NCBI RefSeq assembly: GCF_027625475.1
Contig: NZ_CP115174.1
Span: 1,826,001-1,890,000 of the forward strand
Reading direction: 5' to 3'
From: Sphingomonas abietis
GTDB lineage: Bacteria; Pseudomonadota; Alphaproteobacteria; Sphingomonadales; Sphingomonadaceae
DNA length: 64,000 nucleotides
Position numbers and translations under genes: made by a program
Notes under the pieces: generated by a model
Seen by the model: only the letters and a program-made list of their open reading frames with translations
Database searches by the model: none
Told to the model about the DNA's origin: nothing
Shown here: positions 36,988-46,693 of the stretch, one piece after another
Layout: each line of letters starts with the position of its first letter
How positions within the stretch are numbered: the stretch's first letter is position 1

Positions 36988-37914
36988 ATGACCGAGCCGC
37001 TTCAGGAAGCCCGCCCACCCCGCGTCCCCAAGCCCGACTGGATCCGCGTGAAAGCGCCCACATCCGTCGGTTTCGCGGAGACCAAGGCGCTGATGCGCCG
37101 TCTCAACCTCGCGACCGTGTGCGAGGAGGCGGCCTGCCCCAATATCGGCGAGTGCTGGACCAAGAAGCATGCGACCGTGATGATCCTGGGCGACACCTGC
37201 ACCCGTGCCTGTGCCTTCTGCAACGTGAAGACCGGAATGCCGCGCGCGGTCGATCCGTTCGAGCCGCAGCATACCGCCGATGCCGCCGCCGAACTCGGCC
37301 TCGAACATATCGTCATCACCTCGGTCGATCGTGACGATCTGCCCGATGGCGGTGCTTCGCAGTTCGTCAAGGTGATCGAGGCGCTGCGCCGCACGACGCC
37401 CTCCACCACGATCGAGATCCTCACCCCCGATTTCCGCAACAAGACGGAAAGCGCGGTCGAGAAGATCGTCGCGGCGCGGCCCGACGTCTACAACCATAAT
37501 CTCGAGACGGTGCCCCGGCTCTATCCGACGATCCGGCCGGGCGCGCGCTATTATGCGTCGCTGCGCCTGCTGGAGAGCGTGAAGAAGCATGATCCCTCGA
37601 TCTTCACCAAGTCCGGGGTGATGACCGGGCTCGGCGAGCAGCGTCTCGAGGTCCATCAGGTGATGGACGACATGCGGTCGGCCGACGTCGATTTCTTGAC
37701 GATGGGCCAATATCTCCAGCCGACGCCGCGCCATGCGAAGGTGGAGGAATTCATCACCCCGCAGGCCTTTGCGGCTTATGCCGCGATCGCGCGGGCCAAG
37801 GGCTTCCTGCTGGTCGCCGCTTCGCCGCTGACCCGGTCGAGCTACCATGCCGGCGACGATTTCGAGAAGCTGCGCGCCGCGCGTGAGGCAAAGCTCGCCG
37901 GCCATCGCGCGTAG
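36988..37914 (+). CDS. lipA: Lipoyl synthase
   Basis: This 308-residue radical-SAM enzyme inserts sulfur into octanoyl groups to make lipoate. The auxiliary cluster cysteines are Cys45, Cys50 and Cys56 ([12 protein letters not shown]), and the SAM cluster is Cys71-x3-Cys75-x2-Cys78 (CTRACAFC). The C-terminal [10 protein letters not shown] supplies the serine ligand of the auxiliary cluster. ATG 36988 is the natural start. A REP-like inverted repeat follows directly, then a Coq10-like gene. Confidence 0.97.
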   Translation: MTEPLQEARPPRVPKPDWIRVKAPTSVGFAETKALMRRLNLATVCEEAACPNIGECWTKKHATVMILGDTCTRACAFCNVKTGMPRAVDPFEPQHTADAAAELGLEHIVITSVDRDDLPDGGASQFVKVIEALRRTTPSTTIEILTPDFRNKTESAVEKIVAARPDVYNHNLETVPRLYPTIRPGARYYASLRLLESVKKHDPSIFTKSGVMTGLGEQRLEVHQVMDDMRSADVDFLTMGQYLQPTPRHAKVEEFITPQAFAAYAAIARAKGFLLVAASPLTRSSYHAGDDFEKLRAAREAKLAGHRA

Positions 37915-37917
37915 CAC

Positions 37918-38004
37918 CCGTTCGGGCTGAGCCTGTCGAAGCCCCGTCCTTCTCGCGAAGGGCGACATACACAAGCGGCACCTCGACAGGCTCGGTGCGG
38001 ACGG
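37918..38004. repeat. REP-like inverted repeat element
   Basis: Two arms of opposite orientation, CCGTTCGGGCTGAGCCTGTC (from 37918) and its imperfect complement ending CTCGGTGCGGACGG (to 38004), flank a 35-40 base centre. The core TGAGCCTGTCGA / TCGACAGGCTC is, in my memory, a common intergenic repeat of sphingomonads and other proteobacteria. It lies between lipA and the Coq10-like gene and may act as a 3' hairpin. Confidence 0.75.
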
Positions 38005-38019
38005 TTGATAGAGCCCGAC

Positions 38020-38523
38020 ATGCCCAGACACGCCGAGACACGACAGCTACCCTATACGCCCGAGCAGATGTTCGATCTGGTCGCCGATGTCGCGCACTAT
38101 GGCGAATTTCTGCCCTGGATCGTCGCGGTGCGGGTGCGCGAGGACAGCCCGGGCGAGATGATCGCGGACCTCGTGGTCGGCTTCAAGGGAATCTCGGAAA
38201 AGTTCACCTCGAAGGTCAGCAAGGAGCGGGCGAGCCGCATCCATGTCGATTATCTCGAAGGGCCGCTCGAGCGCCTGACCAATGATTGGGCGTTCCGGCC
38301 CGACGGGCAGGGCGGCTGCTTCGTGGATTTCGCGGTTGATTTCGCGTTCCGGTCGCGCATCTTCGAGATGCTCGCTGGCCAGGTGTTCGATCGCGCGCTC
38401 CGCAAGATGATCGGCGCGTTCGAGGACCGCGCCGCCAAGCTCTATGCCGACGGCGTCAAGGCCTCGCCGACGCCGGGCGGCGGCGAGGGCAGCAGCAGTT
38501 CGAGCGCACACAACGCCGCCTGA
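38020..38523 (+). CDS. Coq10/RatA-like START-domain (SRPBCC) protein
   Basis: This 167-residue protein is a single polyketide-cyclase/START-like domain (about residues 5-150), with the family opening YTPEQMFDLVADVAHYGEFLPWIVAV and SRIFEMLAGQVFDRALRKM near the end. Mitochondrial Coq10 binds ubiquinone and aids respiration; the bacterial member has also been called RatA toxin. The lipA-adjacent alphaproteobacterial form is generally read as Coq10-like. ATG 38020 is preferred over TTG 38005. The last 82 bases overlap the convergent cinA gene, where the protein is Gly/Ser-rich and unconserved. Confidence 0.87.
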   Translation: MPRHAETRQLPYTPEQMFDLVADVAHYGEFLPWIVAVRVREDSPGEMIADLVVGFKGISEKFTSKVSKERASRIHVDYLEGPLERLTNDWAFRPDGQGGCFVDFAVDFAFRSRIFEMLAGQVFDRALRKMIGAFEDRAAKLYADGVKASPTPGGGEGSSSSSAHNAA

Positions 38524-38987
38524 AGCCGGATCGCCGCGCGGCCGAGATCGCCGAAATTGCGGCGATCGGCGACGACGTCGTCGGGATCGCCCGAGCGTGA
38601 CGCGCGAGCGAACACCACCGTTCCCACCGGCTTTTTCTCGGATCCGCCGCCGGGGCCGGCAATGCCGGTGATCGCCACGCCGATATCGGCGCTGGTCTTC
38701 TGGATGGCGCCCTGCGCCATCGCCCAGGCGGTCGCGACCGAGACCGCGCCGAATGTCTCCAGCACGTCGGAGGCGACGCCCAGCATCCCCATCTTGGCTT
38801 CGTTGGCGTAGGTGACGAAGCCGGCCTCGAACACCTCCGAGCAGCCGGCCACCTCGGTCAGGGCGGCGGAGACGAGGCCGCCGGTGCAGCTCTCGGCGAC
38901 GGCGATACGCAGCCCGGCGGCGCGATTCTCCTCGATCACCCGGCGGGCGGCATCGAGAAGCTCTTGGGGGAGGTTGGAATCGGTCAT
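38442..38987 (-). CDS. cinA: CinA C-terminal domain protein (PncC-type amidase)
   Basis: This 181-residue protein is the stand-alone CinA C-terminal domain, the nicotinamide-nucleotide amidase PncC type, which recycles NMN to nicotinate mononucleotide. The catalytic serine is in VAESCTGGLVSAALTE and ITGIAGPGGGSEKKPVGTV follows. ATG 38987 is used; its start overlaps the stop of the upstream exported-protein gene as ATGA. The last 27 residues are antisense to the Coq10-like gene and are not conserved. Third gene of the ispDF cluster. Confidence 0.92.
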   Translation of the reverse strand: MTDSNLPQELLDAARRVIEENRAAGLRIAVAESCTGGLVSAALTEVAGCSEVFEAGFVTYANEAKMGMLGVASDVLETFGAVSVATAWAMAQGAIQKTSADIGVAITGIAGPGGGSEKKPVGTVVFARASRSGDPDDVVADRRNFGDLGRAAIRLQAALCALELLLPSPPPGVGEALTPSA

Positions 38988-39505
38988 CGTTGCGCCCCTT
39001 CGTCCTTCGGCGGGCAGATCGCAAGGCCCTTCACCTGATCCGGCCCGGCCAGCTCCAGGGCCAGCAGGATCGCCTCGGCCATCGCATCGGCCCGCAAATT
39101 GCCGGCCAGCTCCATCATGCTGTCGATCGAACGGCAATCCTTGAGCGGCACATGCTGCCCGATCTGGGTGTCGACCAGCTGGCGGGCGAGGCCGACCACC
39201 GTATCGTCCGAGGCGAAGCTGGACAGATCCTGCCCGGTCGCGTCCTGGATCGCGATGCGCGCCGCCGCCGGATCGACCGGAGCTTCATGGCGGAAGCGAT
39301 TGGCGAGGCCGGCGCCCTCATTGGGCAGGAAGGCGTCGCCCGGGAGCGCCGCCTTGCAGCGATCCGCCACCGCTTCCACCGCATCGGGCAAGGCCACGCG
39401 GATCAGGATACGCATGTCGTGATGGGGGATGCAGGCCGGGCGCGCCGCGCCCGCCTGTCCCGCCATCAGGATGGCGATAGCGAGCGGGGCGACGGCGCGT
39501 TTCAT
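38984..39505 (-). CDS. Exported protein of the ispDF cluster, unknown function
   Basis: I do not recognise this family. The 173-residue product has a signal peptide ([15 protein letters not shown]) and a mature part with four cysteines ([34 protein letters not shown]), which could form two disulfides in the periplasm. It is mostly helical. ATGA overlaps join it to both ispDF upstream and cinA downstream, a tight cluster that is common in sphingomonads as far as I recall. Operon position does not reveal its job. Confidence 0.8.
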   Translation of the reverse strand: MKRAVAPLAIAILMAGQAGAARPACIPHHDMRILIRVALPDAVEAVADRCKAALPGDAFLPNEGAGLANRFRHEAPVDPAAARIAIQDATGQDLSSFASDDTVVGLARQLVDTQIGQHVPLKDCRSIDSMMELAGNLRADAMAEAILLALELAGPDQVKGLAICPPKDEGAQR

Positions 39506-40668
39506 GCGATCGGCATCCGGACGCTGGCCACCGCCTGCGCCGCCATGCCCTCGCGACGCCCGGTGAAGCCCAGTTGCTCGGTGGTGGTCGCCTTGACGCT
39601 GACCCGGCCGATCGGGAGCCCGAGCAACTCGCCGATCTTGGCCCGCATCGCATCGCGGTGCGGCCCCACCTTGGGCGCCTCGCAGATGATGGTCAGATCG
39701 ACATGATCGATGATCCCGCCCTGCGCGGCGACCAGGCTGGCGGCGTGCTGGAGGAAGGTGCCCGAGTCGGCGCCCTTCCAGCGCGCATCGGACGGCGGGA
39801 AGTGGCTGCCGATGTCGCCGTCGGCGATGCAGCCGAGCAGAGCGTCGGTGATCGCATGGAGGCCGACATCGGCGTCGCTATGCCCGGCAAGCGCATGGCT
39901 GTGCGGGATTTTCAGGCCGCACAGCATGATATGATCGCCGTCCGAGAAGGCATGGACGTCATAGCCCATGCCGACCCGCGACGTCATGGCGACGCCCAGC
40001 CGGGCTTCGGCGGCCGCGAAATCGGCCTCATGGGTGAGCTTCTCGAGCATCGTATCTCCCGGAACGGCGAGGATAGCATGTCCTGCGGCGCGCGCGACCT
40101 GCGCGTCGTCGGTGGGTTCGGCATCGTCCTGCCAGCCGCGATGCGCGGCGAGGATGGTATCGAAATGAAAGGCCTGCGGGGTCTGCACCCGTGCCAGCCC
40201 GGCGCGATCGACGCTATCGCCGAGCGTGCCACCCTCCGCCCGCACCAGCGTATCGACCACGGGCAGGGTGGGGACGGCGCCCGGTGCCTCGCCCAGCGCG
40301 GCCAGCAGGCGATCGATCACCGGAGCGGGCAGGAAGGGGCGGGCGGCGTCATGGATCAGCACGCGGGCCGGCGGGGTCGCGGCGATCGCCTCCAGGCCCG
40401 CTTTGACCGATTCCCGCCGCGTCGCGCCGCCCGGCGTGATCGTCGCCGGACGGCGACCCTCGCCCAACGCCGCGCGGAGCAGCGATTCCTGCCCGGCGCC
40501 GGTCACGACATGCACCGCGTCGATGCCGGAATGCGCCGCCAGGGCGTCGAAGGCGCGGGCGATCACCGCCACGCCGCCGACCTGGCGATATTGTTTGGGG
40601 ATGCCACCGCCCATGCGGGTGCCGTTGCCTGCCGCCACGATCAGCGCGACCGTCCTGTTCTCGTCCAT
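39502..40668 (-). CDS. ispDF: Bifunctional IspD/IspF isoprenoid enzyme
   Basis: This 388-residue fusion carries out two steps of the MEP isoprenoid pathway. Residues 1-225 are IspD (CTP transfer to [20 protein letters not shown] and [10 protein letters not shown]). Residues from about 231 are IspF (cyclodiphosphate formation; GMGYDVHAF, then [18 protein letters not shown] in outline and [16 protein letters not shown]). The fused form is typical of alphaproteobacteria. The start ATG lies at 40668, divergent from dusB by 89 bases, and the stop overlaps the next minus-strand gene as ATGA. Confidence 0.97.
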   Translation of the reverse strand: MDENRTVALIVAAGNGTRMGGGIPKQYRQVGGVAVIARAFDALAAHSGIDAVHVVTGAGQESLLRAALGEGRRPATITPGGATRRESVKAGLEAIAATPPARVLIHDAARPFLPAPVIDRLLAALGEAPGAVPTLPVVDTLVRAEGGTLGDSVDRAGLARVQTPQAFHFDTILAAHRGWQDDAEPTDDAQVARAAGHAILAVPGDTMLEKLTHEADFAAAEARLGVAMTSRVGMGYDVHAFSDGDHIMLCGLKIPHSHALAGHSDADVGLHAITDALLGCIADGDIGSHFPPSDARWKGADSGTFLQHAASLVAAQGGIIDHVDLTIICEAPKVGPHRDAMRAKIGELLGLPIGRVSVKATTTEQLGFTGRREGMAAQAVASVRMPIA

Positions 40669-40757
40669 GAGGCGGGCGATTAGCCCAGCACGGCCTTGCC
40701 CGCCAGTTGCTTTCGGGTTAGGGCGGCTGCCTGTTTTCTAGGCAATTTGGTCTTCCG

Positions 40758-41762
40758 ATGCGCGAACCGCTCGTCCAGCCGATCCAGGTCGGCTCCCTCA
40801 CCATCGATACGCCGGTGATCCTGGCGCCGATGACCGGCGTCACCGATCTGCCGTTCCGCAAGATGGTGCGGCGCTATGGCTCGGGCCTCAACGTCACCGA
40901 GATGATCGCGTCGCAGGCCGCGATCCGGGAGACGCGCCAGTCGGTCCAGAAGGCGGCGTGGGATCCGATCGAGGAACCGGTGTCGATGCAGCTGGTCGGC
41001 TGCTCGCCCCAGGAGATGGGCGAGGCGGCCAAGCTGAACGAGGATCGCGGTGCCGCGATCATCGACATCAACATGGGCTGCCCGGTTCGCAAGGTCGTCA
41101 ATGGCGACGCCGGATCGGCGCTGATGCGCGATCTCGACCTGGCCGGCTCGCTGATCCGGGCGACGGTGGACGCGGTGTCGGTGCCGGTGACGCTCAAGAT
41201 GCGGATGGGCTGGGATCTCGACAGCCTCAATGCGCCCGAACTGGCGAAGATCGCCGAAGATCTCGGCTGCAAGCTGGTGACGGTCCATGGCCGCACCCGC
41301 AACCAGATGTATCGCGGCTCGGCGGACTGGGCGTTCATCCGCCGCGTCAAGGATGCCGTCTCGATCCCGGTGATCGCCAATGGCGACATCTGCACGGTCG
41401 AGGATGCCGAGGAGGCGCTGCGCCAGTCCGGCGCGGACGGCGTGATGATCGGGCGTGGCGCTTATGGGCGGCCCTGGCTGCTCGATCAGGTGATGCGCTA
41501 CCTGACTACCGGCGAGCGTCGTCCCGATCCCTCGATCGACGAGCAATATGCCCTGATCGTGGAGCATTATCAGATGATGCTCGCCCATTATGGCAAGGAG
41601 ACCGGGGTCAATATGGCCCGCAAGCATCTCGGCTGGTACACCAAGGGCCTGCATGGCTCGGCCGAGTTCCGCAACGCGGTCAACCAGGTGCCGGATGCGC
41701 AGGACGTGCTGCGGATGCTCGATGGCTTCTACGCGCCATGGCGATCCCGGGCGGCCGCCTGA
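40758..41762 (+). CDS. dusB: tRNA-dihydrouridine synthase DusB (NifR3)
   Basis: This 334-residue FMN enzyme reduces uridines in tRNA. It opens with VILAPMTGVTDLPFRKMVR, has the catalytic cysteine in INMGCPVRKVVNGDAGSAL and the FMN-binding VTVHGRTRNQMY, VIANGDI and VMIGRGAYGRPW. In alphaproteobacteria this gene (old name nifR3) leads the ntrBCYX-hfq-hflX block, as here. It overlaps ntrB by 25 bases. The promoter of the block should lie in the 89-base gap to ispDF. Confidence 0.96.
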   Translation: MREPLVQPIQVGSLTIDTPVILAPMTGVTDLPFRKMVRRYGSGLNVTEMIASQAAIRETRQSVQKAAWDPIEEPVSMQLVGCSPQEMGEAAKLNEDRGAAIIDINMGCPVRKVVNGDAGSALMRDLDLAGSLIRATVDAVSVPVTLKMRMGWDLDSLNAPELAKIAEDLGCKLVTVHGRTRNQMYRGSADWAFIRRVKDAVSIPVIANGDICTVEDAEEALRQSGADGVMIGRGAYGRPWLLDQVMRYLTTGERRPDPSIDEQYALIVEHYQMMLAHYGKETGVNMARKHLGWYTKGLHGSAEFRNAVNQVPDAQDVLRMLDGFYAPWRSRAAA

Positions 41763-42865
41763 TCCGCTTCAGCCGCCGGGGGGCGGGGGAGGCGGAACTG
41801 CCGGGCGCGGCCGAGCTGTTGGCGGCGTTACCGATCGCGATCCTGACGATCGACGGCGATGGCCTCGTGCGGGATTGCAATCCGCCCGCCGAAGCCCTGC
41901 TCAATCTGTCACGGATCAGCGTGGTGGGCCGCACCATCGAGGACATGATCGGCCATCCGATGACGTCGCTCGCGCCCGACCAGCCGATCGCGGCTTACGA
42001 TATCGACATGGTGATCCCGCTCGGTCGCCCGCACCGCGCCGACTTGACCGTGGCGCCGTTGCCGGATCGGCCCGGCTGGCGCGTCATCCTCATCCACGGG
42101 CGAGCCAGCCATGATCTCGCGGCGCGGCGCGGCGAGCAGAGCAGTCGCGGGCTGCCCGCCGCCGCCGCCGCGTCCTTGCTCGCGCATGAGATCAAGAACC
42201 CGCTGTCCGGCATCCGGGGCGCCGCGCAATTGCTGGAAAGCGGCGCGCCACCCGAGCAGGTCGAGCTGACCGGGCTGATCCGGGGCGAGGTCGATCGCAT
42301 CGCCCGCCTGATCGACCGGATGGAAGGGCTCTCCGATACCCGGCCGCGGCCGCTGGAGGCGCTCAACATCCATAGCGTGCTCAGCCACGCGCGCGATCTC
42401 GCCAGTGCGGGCTTCGCGGCGGAGCGGCGGATACGCGAACAATATGACCCGTCGCTGCCGGATGTGCTCGGCAACCGCGACGCGCTGGTGCAGATAGTCC
42501 TCAACCTGCTCAAGAACGCGGCCGAGGCGACCGGGGAGGGCGGGACGATCACCCTCACCACCGCCTATCGCCACGGCGTCTCGATCGCGAGCTTCGGCGG
42601 CGGCGAGCGCCTCGCCCTGCCGATCGAATTGTGCGTGATCGATGATGGTCCCGGTGCGCCCGAGGCGATCGCCGATCATCTGTTCGATCCGTTCGTCACC
42701 TCCAAGCCGTCGGGCAGCGGCATCGGCCTCGCGCTGGTCGACAAGCTGGTCGGCGAGATGGGCGGCATCGTCGAATATGCCCGCGAAGGCCAGCCGGGGC
42801 GCACCGTGTTCCGCCTGCTGCTGCCGCGTGCCCCTGTTGCATCCCGTCGGGAGTTGACGTCATGA
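41738..42865 (+). CDS. ntrB: Nitrogen sensor histidine kinase NtrB
   Basis: ATG 41738 gives 375 residues; the start lies inside the dusB tail and the frame continues far upstream only as overlap. Residues about 25-130 are a PAS domain ([20 protein letters not shown]), followed by the H-box [19 protein letters not shown] with phosphorylated His150, and an HATPase region with LLKNAAEAT and GSGIGLALV. NtrB phosphorylates NtrC under nitrogen limitation and is controlled by PII protein. Cytoplasmic, no membrane helix. The stop overlaps ntrC (ATGA). Confidence 0.96.
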   Translation: MAIPGGRLIRFSRRGAGEAELPGAAELLAALPIAILTIDGDGLVRDCNPPAEALLNLSRISVVGRTIEDMIGHPMTSLAPDQPIAAYDIDMVIPLGRPHRADLTVAPLPDRPGWRVILIHGRASHDLAARRGEQSSRGLPAAAAASLLAHEIKNPLSGIRGAAQLLESGAPPEQVELTGLIRGEVDRIARLIDRMEGLSDTRPRPLEALNIHSVLSHARDLASAGFAAERRIREQYDPSLPDVLGNRDALVQIVLNLLKNAAEATGEGGTITLTTAYRHGVSIASFGGGERLALPIELCVIDDGPGAPEAIADHLFDPFVTSKPSGSGIGLALVDKLVGEMGGIVEYAREGQPGRTVFRLLLPRAPVASRRELTS

Positions 42866-44310
42866 CTGCGATGCTGTCCGGCCGGATCCTGGTGGTGGAC
42901 GACGATAGCGCGATCCGCACCGTGGTGCGCGAGGCGCTGCGCCGCGGGGGGCATGTCGTCGAAGCGGTCGGCTCGATCGCCGATATGCGCCGCTCGCTCG
43001 GCAGCTTCGGCCCGGATGTGCTGGTCACCGATGTCATGCTGCCCGATGGCGATGGGCTGGATATCGTGCCCGAAATCCTCGGCCTCTATCCCGATCTGCC
43101 GGTCATCGTCCTCTCCGCGCGCAACACGCTGGCGACGGCGGTGCGGGCCACCGAGCAGGGGGCGTTCGATTATCTGCCCAAGCCCTTCGATCTCGAGGAA
43201 TTGGGCCGGGCGGTGACGGGGGCGCTGGCCGGGCGCGTGACGGCGAACGACGAGGAAGTCGGCGAGACCCATGATCTGCCGCTGATCGGCCGCTCGCCCG
43301 CGATGCAGGCGGTCTATCGCACCATCGCCCGCGTCGTCGCCAACGATCTGACCGTACTGATCCTCGGCGAGAGCGGCACCGGCAAGGAACTGGTCGCCCG
43401 CGCCATCCACGATCTCGGGCCGCGCGGACCACGGCCGTTCGTGCCGGTCAACATGGCGGCGATTCCGCGCGAGCTGATCGAGAGCGAGCTGTTCGGCCAT
43501 GAACGCGGCGCCTTCACCGGCGCGGCCCAGCGCACCGCCGGCCGGTTCGAGCAGGCGGCGGGCGGCACCCTGTTCCTGGACGAGATCGGCGACATGCCGC
43601 TGGAGGCGCAGACCCGGTTGCTGCGCGTGTTGCAGGAGGGCGAGTTCACCACCGTGGGCGGCGCGCGCCATATCCGCGTCGACGTCCGCGTGATCGCCGC
43701 CACCAACAAGGAGATCGAGCGGCTCGTCGCCGAAGGCGGTTTCCGCGAGGATCTCTATTACCGCCTCAACGTCGTGCCCGTCCGGCTGCCGGCGCTGCGC
43801 CAGCGGATCGAGGATGTCGGCGAACTGGCGCGGCATTTCCTCGATCGGGCGGCAGCCGACGGGCTGCCCCGCAAGACGCTGGACGAGGCGGCGGTGGCCC
43901 GCCTCGTTCGCCATCCCTGGCCAGGCAATGTCCGCGAGCTTGAAAATCTCATGCGGCGGCTGGCGGCGCTGGTGCGCGAGGAGCGGATCGGCGCGGCGAC
44001 GATCGATGCCCAGTTCGGCGGCCATGCAGCCGAATCGGCGAGCGCGATCGAGAGCGATGGCGGGCTTGCCGGATCGGTCGAATTGCATCTCGCCCGGTAT
44101 TTCGCAGGCTTCGGTCGCGATCTGCCGCCGGACGGTCTGTATGAACGCCTGCTCGCCGAGATCGAGCCGCCCTTGCTGCGGATCGCGATGGCGGCCGCGA
44201 AGGGCAATCAGATTCGCGCCGCCCGCCTGCTCGGCATCAACCGCAACACGCTGCGGAAGAAGCTGACCGAGCGGCATATCGATCCGGCGGCCTCGCGCCG
44301 AAACGGGTAG
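42862..44310 (+). CDS. ntrC: Nitrogen response regulator NtrC
   Basis: This 482-residue regulator has a receiver domain with phospho-acceptor Asp57 ([11 protein letters not shown]), an AAA+ domain with Walker A GESGTGKE and an intact GAFTGA loop ([10 protein letters not shown]), and a C-terminal Fis-type helix-turn-helix ([17 protein letters not shown]). It therefore can activate sigma-54 promoters of nitrogen genes. The start overlaps ntrB. A 91-base gap containing an inverted repeat separates it from ntrY. Confidence 0.97.
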   Translation: MTAMLSGRILVVDDDSAIRTVVREALRRGGHVVEAVGSIADMRRSLGSFGPDVLVTDVMLPDGDGLDIVPEILGLYPDLPVIVLSARNTLATAVRATEQGAFDYLPKPFDLEELGRAVTGALAGRVTANDEEVGETHDLPLIGRSPAMQAVYRTIARVVANDLTVLILGESGTGKELVARAIHDLGPRGPRPFVPVNMAAIPRELIESELFGHERGAFTGAAQRTAGRFEQAAGGTLFLDEIGDMPLEAQTRLLRVLQEGEFTTVGGARHIRVDVRVIAATNKEIERLVAEGGFREDLYYRLNVVPVRLPALRQRIEDVGELARHFLDRAAADGLPRKTLDEAAVARLVRHPWPGNVRELENLMRRLAALVREERIGAATIDAQFGGHAAESASAIESDGGLAGSVELHLARYFAGFGRDLPPDGLYERLLAEIEPPLLRIAMAAAKGNQIRAARLLGINRNTLRKKLTERHIDPAASRRNG

Positions 44311-44346
44311 CGCGGCAAGGCGGACGGGGGCGGGACGACGATTCAC

Positions 44347-44376
44347 GCCGATTTGTCGCATATGTGTTGTATCGGC
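44347..44376. promoter_or_regulatory. Inverted repeat before ntrY, candidate operator
   Basis: GCCGAT (44347-44352) and ATCGGC (44371-44376) are perfect arms with an 18-base, AT-richer spacer, 25 bases before the ntrY start. Position between two two-component operons suits autoregulation by NtrC or NtrX, which is inference. Confidence 0.3.
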
Positions 44377-44401
44377 AACGCTCCGTGGTAGAACCGCCAC
44401 G

Positions 44402-46690
44402 ATGGCAGAGGCGGAAGCCCCCAATCCCGTAGCATCGAGCAACCGGCAGCCGCGCTGGCGCCGCCGGCTGTCGGTGATCATGCGCCGCGGCACCGTCGTG
44501 CATATGGTCGAAGTGGCGACTGTATTCGCGGCGCTGCTGATCTTCGCCGGCAGTTGGCTGATCGTGTCGCAGGGCGGCCCTTCGCAGAACCTGCTGACGC
44601 CGCCGATCGTCGCGCTCCTGTTGGTCGCCAATCTGGTCCCATGGATCGGGATGATGGTGCTGGTGGCGCGCCGCGTCGCTCGCAATCGGGTGGGGGGAAG
44701 CAGCGGGGGGCGGCTCCATGTCCGGCTTGTCGCCATCTTCTCCGCCGTGGCGGCGATACCGACACTGGCGGTGGTGGTGTTCGCCTCGCTGCTCTTTCAA
44801 TACGGCGTGCAGTTCTGGTTCTCGGATTCCGCGCGCACCGTGCTTCAGAACAGCGATCACGTCGCTCAGGCCTATGTGATCGAGAATCGTCGACGCATCG
44901 AAGGCGACATGATCCCGATGGCGGACGATTTTCGCAACGCGCTCTCGCAGGTGACGTCGCTCGAAGATCCGCGCGTCCGGGTTTTTCTCGGAGAGCAGTT
45001 GCGGGGCCGCCAGCTGAACGAGATCGCGCTGATCGGGATCGACACGAGCGGTGCAGCCCAGTTGCTGGCTTTCACCAACCTCGGCGATGATCGCTCGCCA
45101 TCGACCTTGATGCCGCCGCCGACCGTCGCCGAGCTCAACCGCGGGGGCGTCCAGACGATTGCGGTAGAGGACAGGATGGAGGCGCGAATTGCGGTCGATC
45201 CCAACGCGCATCTCTATCTCTATGCCTCGCGCCGGGTGGATCCTCTGGTGCTGCGCCAATCCTTCCGCGCCAAGCGGGCATTAGGCGACTATGTCAGCCT
45301 GCTCGATCGCTCGCGCGCGTTGCAGCTCCAGTTCAACGCGGCGCTGCTCGTGGTCTCGCTGCTGATCGTCGCGGCGTCGATCTGGATCGCTTTCTCCGTC
45401 GCCAACCGTATCACGAGGCCCATTACCGATCTGGTCGGCGCGGCGCGGCGGATCACCTTGGGCGATCTGACCGTGCGCGTGCCGCCGGCAGTCCGCCGCG
45501 ACGAGGTCGGCGCGCTGGCGACGGCGTTCAATCGCATGACCCGCCGTGTCGAGGAGCAGACCGGCGCGCTGGTGTCTGCCAATGACCAGCTCGATCGTCG
45601 TCGCGCGCTGACCGAGGCGGTGTTGTCGGGCGTGAGCGCCGGCGTAATCTCGGTCGATGGCGAGCGACGGATTCGGCTCTCCAACAAATCCGCCGACAAG
45701 CTGCTGCGCACCGGCGAGAATGAGGCGATCGGCCGGAATCTCGCAGATATCGCGCCCGAACTCGATCGGCTGATCGGTGACGGGCAACGGGAATCGGTGA
45801 TCCAGCTGGCCTCCGGTGGCGAGCCGCGGACGCTGGCGGTGACGTTGGTGGCCTCCGATGGCGGCCATGTCATCACCTTCGACGACATTACCGAGCAGCT
45901 GCTCGATCAGCGCCGGGCGGCATGGTCCGACGTGGCGCGGCGCATCGCGCACGAGATCAAGAATCCGCTCACGCCGATCCAGCTCGCCGCCGAGCGCCTC
46001 CAGCGGCGCTACGGCAAGGATGTCCCGGCCGACGACACGACGTTCGAACGGCTGACCCAGACCATCGTCCGTCAGGTCGGTGATTTGCGCCGCATGGTCG
46101 ATGAATTCTCGTCGTTCGCGCGGGTGCCCAAGCCGGTGTTCCGGCCCGAGCCGGTGGTGGAGGTCGCCCGGCAGGCGCTGTTCCTCCACGAAGTCGCGCA
46201 TCCTGCGATCCGCTTTACCTTGGATGCGCCCGATCCGTCGCCGGTGCTGGTCTGCGATCGTCGCCTGCTCGGCCAGGCGTTGACCAACATCGTCAAGAAC
46301 GCCGCCGAGGCCATTCAGGAGAAATGTGGGGAGGGCGAACCGATATCCGGTGCGATCGACATGATCATCCGGCAGGGCGACGGTCGCCTTGCCATCCAGG
46401 TGACCGATACCGGCATCGGCCTGCCCGCCGAGCGCGAGCGGCTGACCGAACCCTATATGACGACGCGCGCCAAGGGCACGGGCCTCGGCCTGGCGATCGT
46501 CAAGAAGATCGTCGAGGAGCATTTCGGCACGATCGGCTTCACCGATCGGCCGGGCGGTGGCACCGTCGTCAGCATCCTTCTCGATACCGATACGCTGGCT
46601 TCGCTGGGAGGCGAGGCCGGTTCGCTTGACGACGACGGCAGCATGGGCGCCGAAGCCCGCCCTGAACTCACGCGCATGAAAGCCGGATAA
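44402..46690 (+). CDS. ntrY: Membrane sensor histidine kinase NtrY
   Basis: This 762-residue kinase has several N-terminal membrane helices (about residues 35-150, with a further helix at about 305-325), a periplasmic region between them, a HAMP domain after the last helix (ANRITRPITDLVGAARRI), a PAS domain, the H-box [20 protein letters not shown] and HATPase motifs (TGIGLPAERERL, GTGLGLAIVKKI). NtrY pairs with NtrX and has been linked to nitrogen, redox and envelope signals in other alphaproteobacteria. The signal here is unknown. NtrX starts 3 bases after the stop. Confidence 0.96.
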   Translation: MAEAEAPNPVASSNRQPRWRRRLSVIMRRGTVVHMVEVATVFAALLIFAGSWLIVSQGGPSQNLLTPPIVALLLVANLVPWIGMMVLVARRVARNRVGGSSGGRLHVRLVAIFSAVAAIPTLAVVVFASLLFQYGVQFWFSDSARTVLQNSDHVAQAYVIENRRRIEGDMIPMADDFRNALSQVTSLEDPRVRVFLGEQLRGRQLNEIALIGIDTSGAAQLLAFTNLGDDRSPSTLMPPPTVAELNRGGVQTIAVEDRMEARIAVDPNAHLYLYASRRVDPLVLRQSFRAKRALGDYVSLLDRSRALQLQFNAALLVVSLLIVAASIWIAFSVANRITRPITDLVGAARRITLGDLTVRVPPAVRRDEVGALATAFNRMTRRVEEQTGALVSANDQLDRRRALTEAVLSGVSAGVISVDGERRIRLSNKSADKLLRTGENEAIGRNLADIAPELDRLIGDGQRESVIQLASGGEPRTLAVTLVASDGGHVITFDDITEQLLDQRRAAWSDVARRIAHEIKNPLTPIQLAAERLQRRYGKDVPADDTTFERLTQTIVRQVGDLRRMVDEFSSFARVPKPVFRPEPVVEVARQALFLHEVAHPAIRFTLDAPDPSPVLVCDRRLLGQALTNIVKNAAEAIQEKCGEGEPISGAIDMIIRQGDGRLAIQVTDTGIGLPAERERLTEPYMTTRAKGTGLGLAIVKKIVEEHFGTIGFTDRPGGGTVVSILLDTDTLASLGGEAGSLDDDGSMGAEARPELTRMKAG

Positions 46691-46693
46691 AGC

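Noticed and set aside
37754..38041. Minus-strand frame of about 95 residues over the lipA end and repeat
   Set aside because: Its middle (VRTEPVEVP and TGSARTGA) is a translation of the REP-like repeat; not a gene.
38020..38523. RatA toxin of a toxin-antitoxin pair
   Set aside because: No antitoxin is adjacent and the lipA-linked alphaproteobacterial form is better read as a Coq10-like lipid-binding protein.
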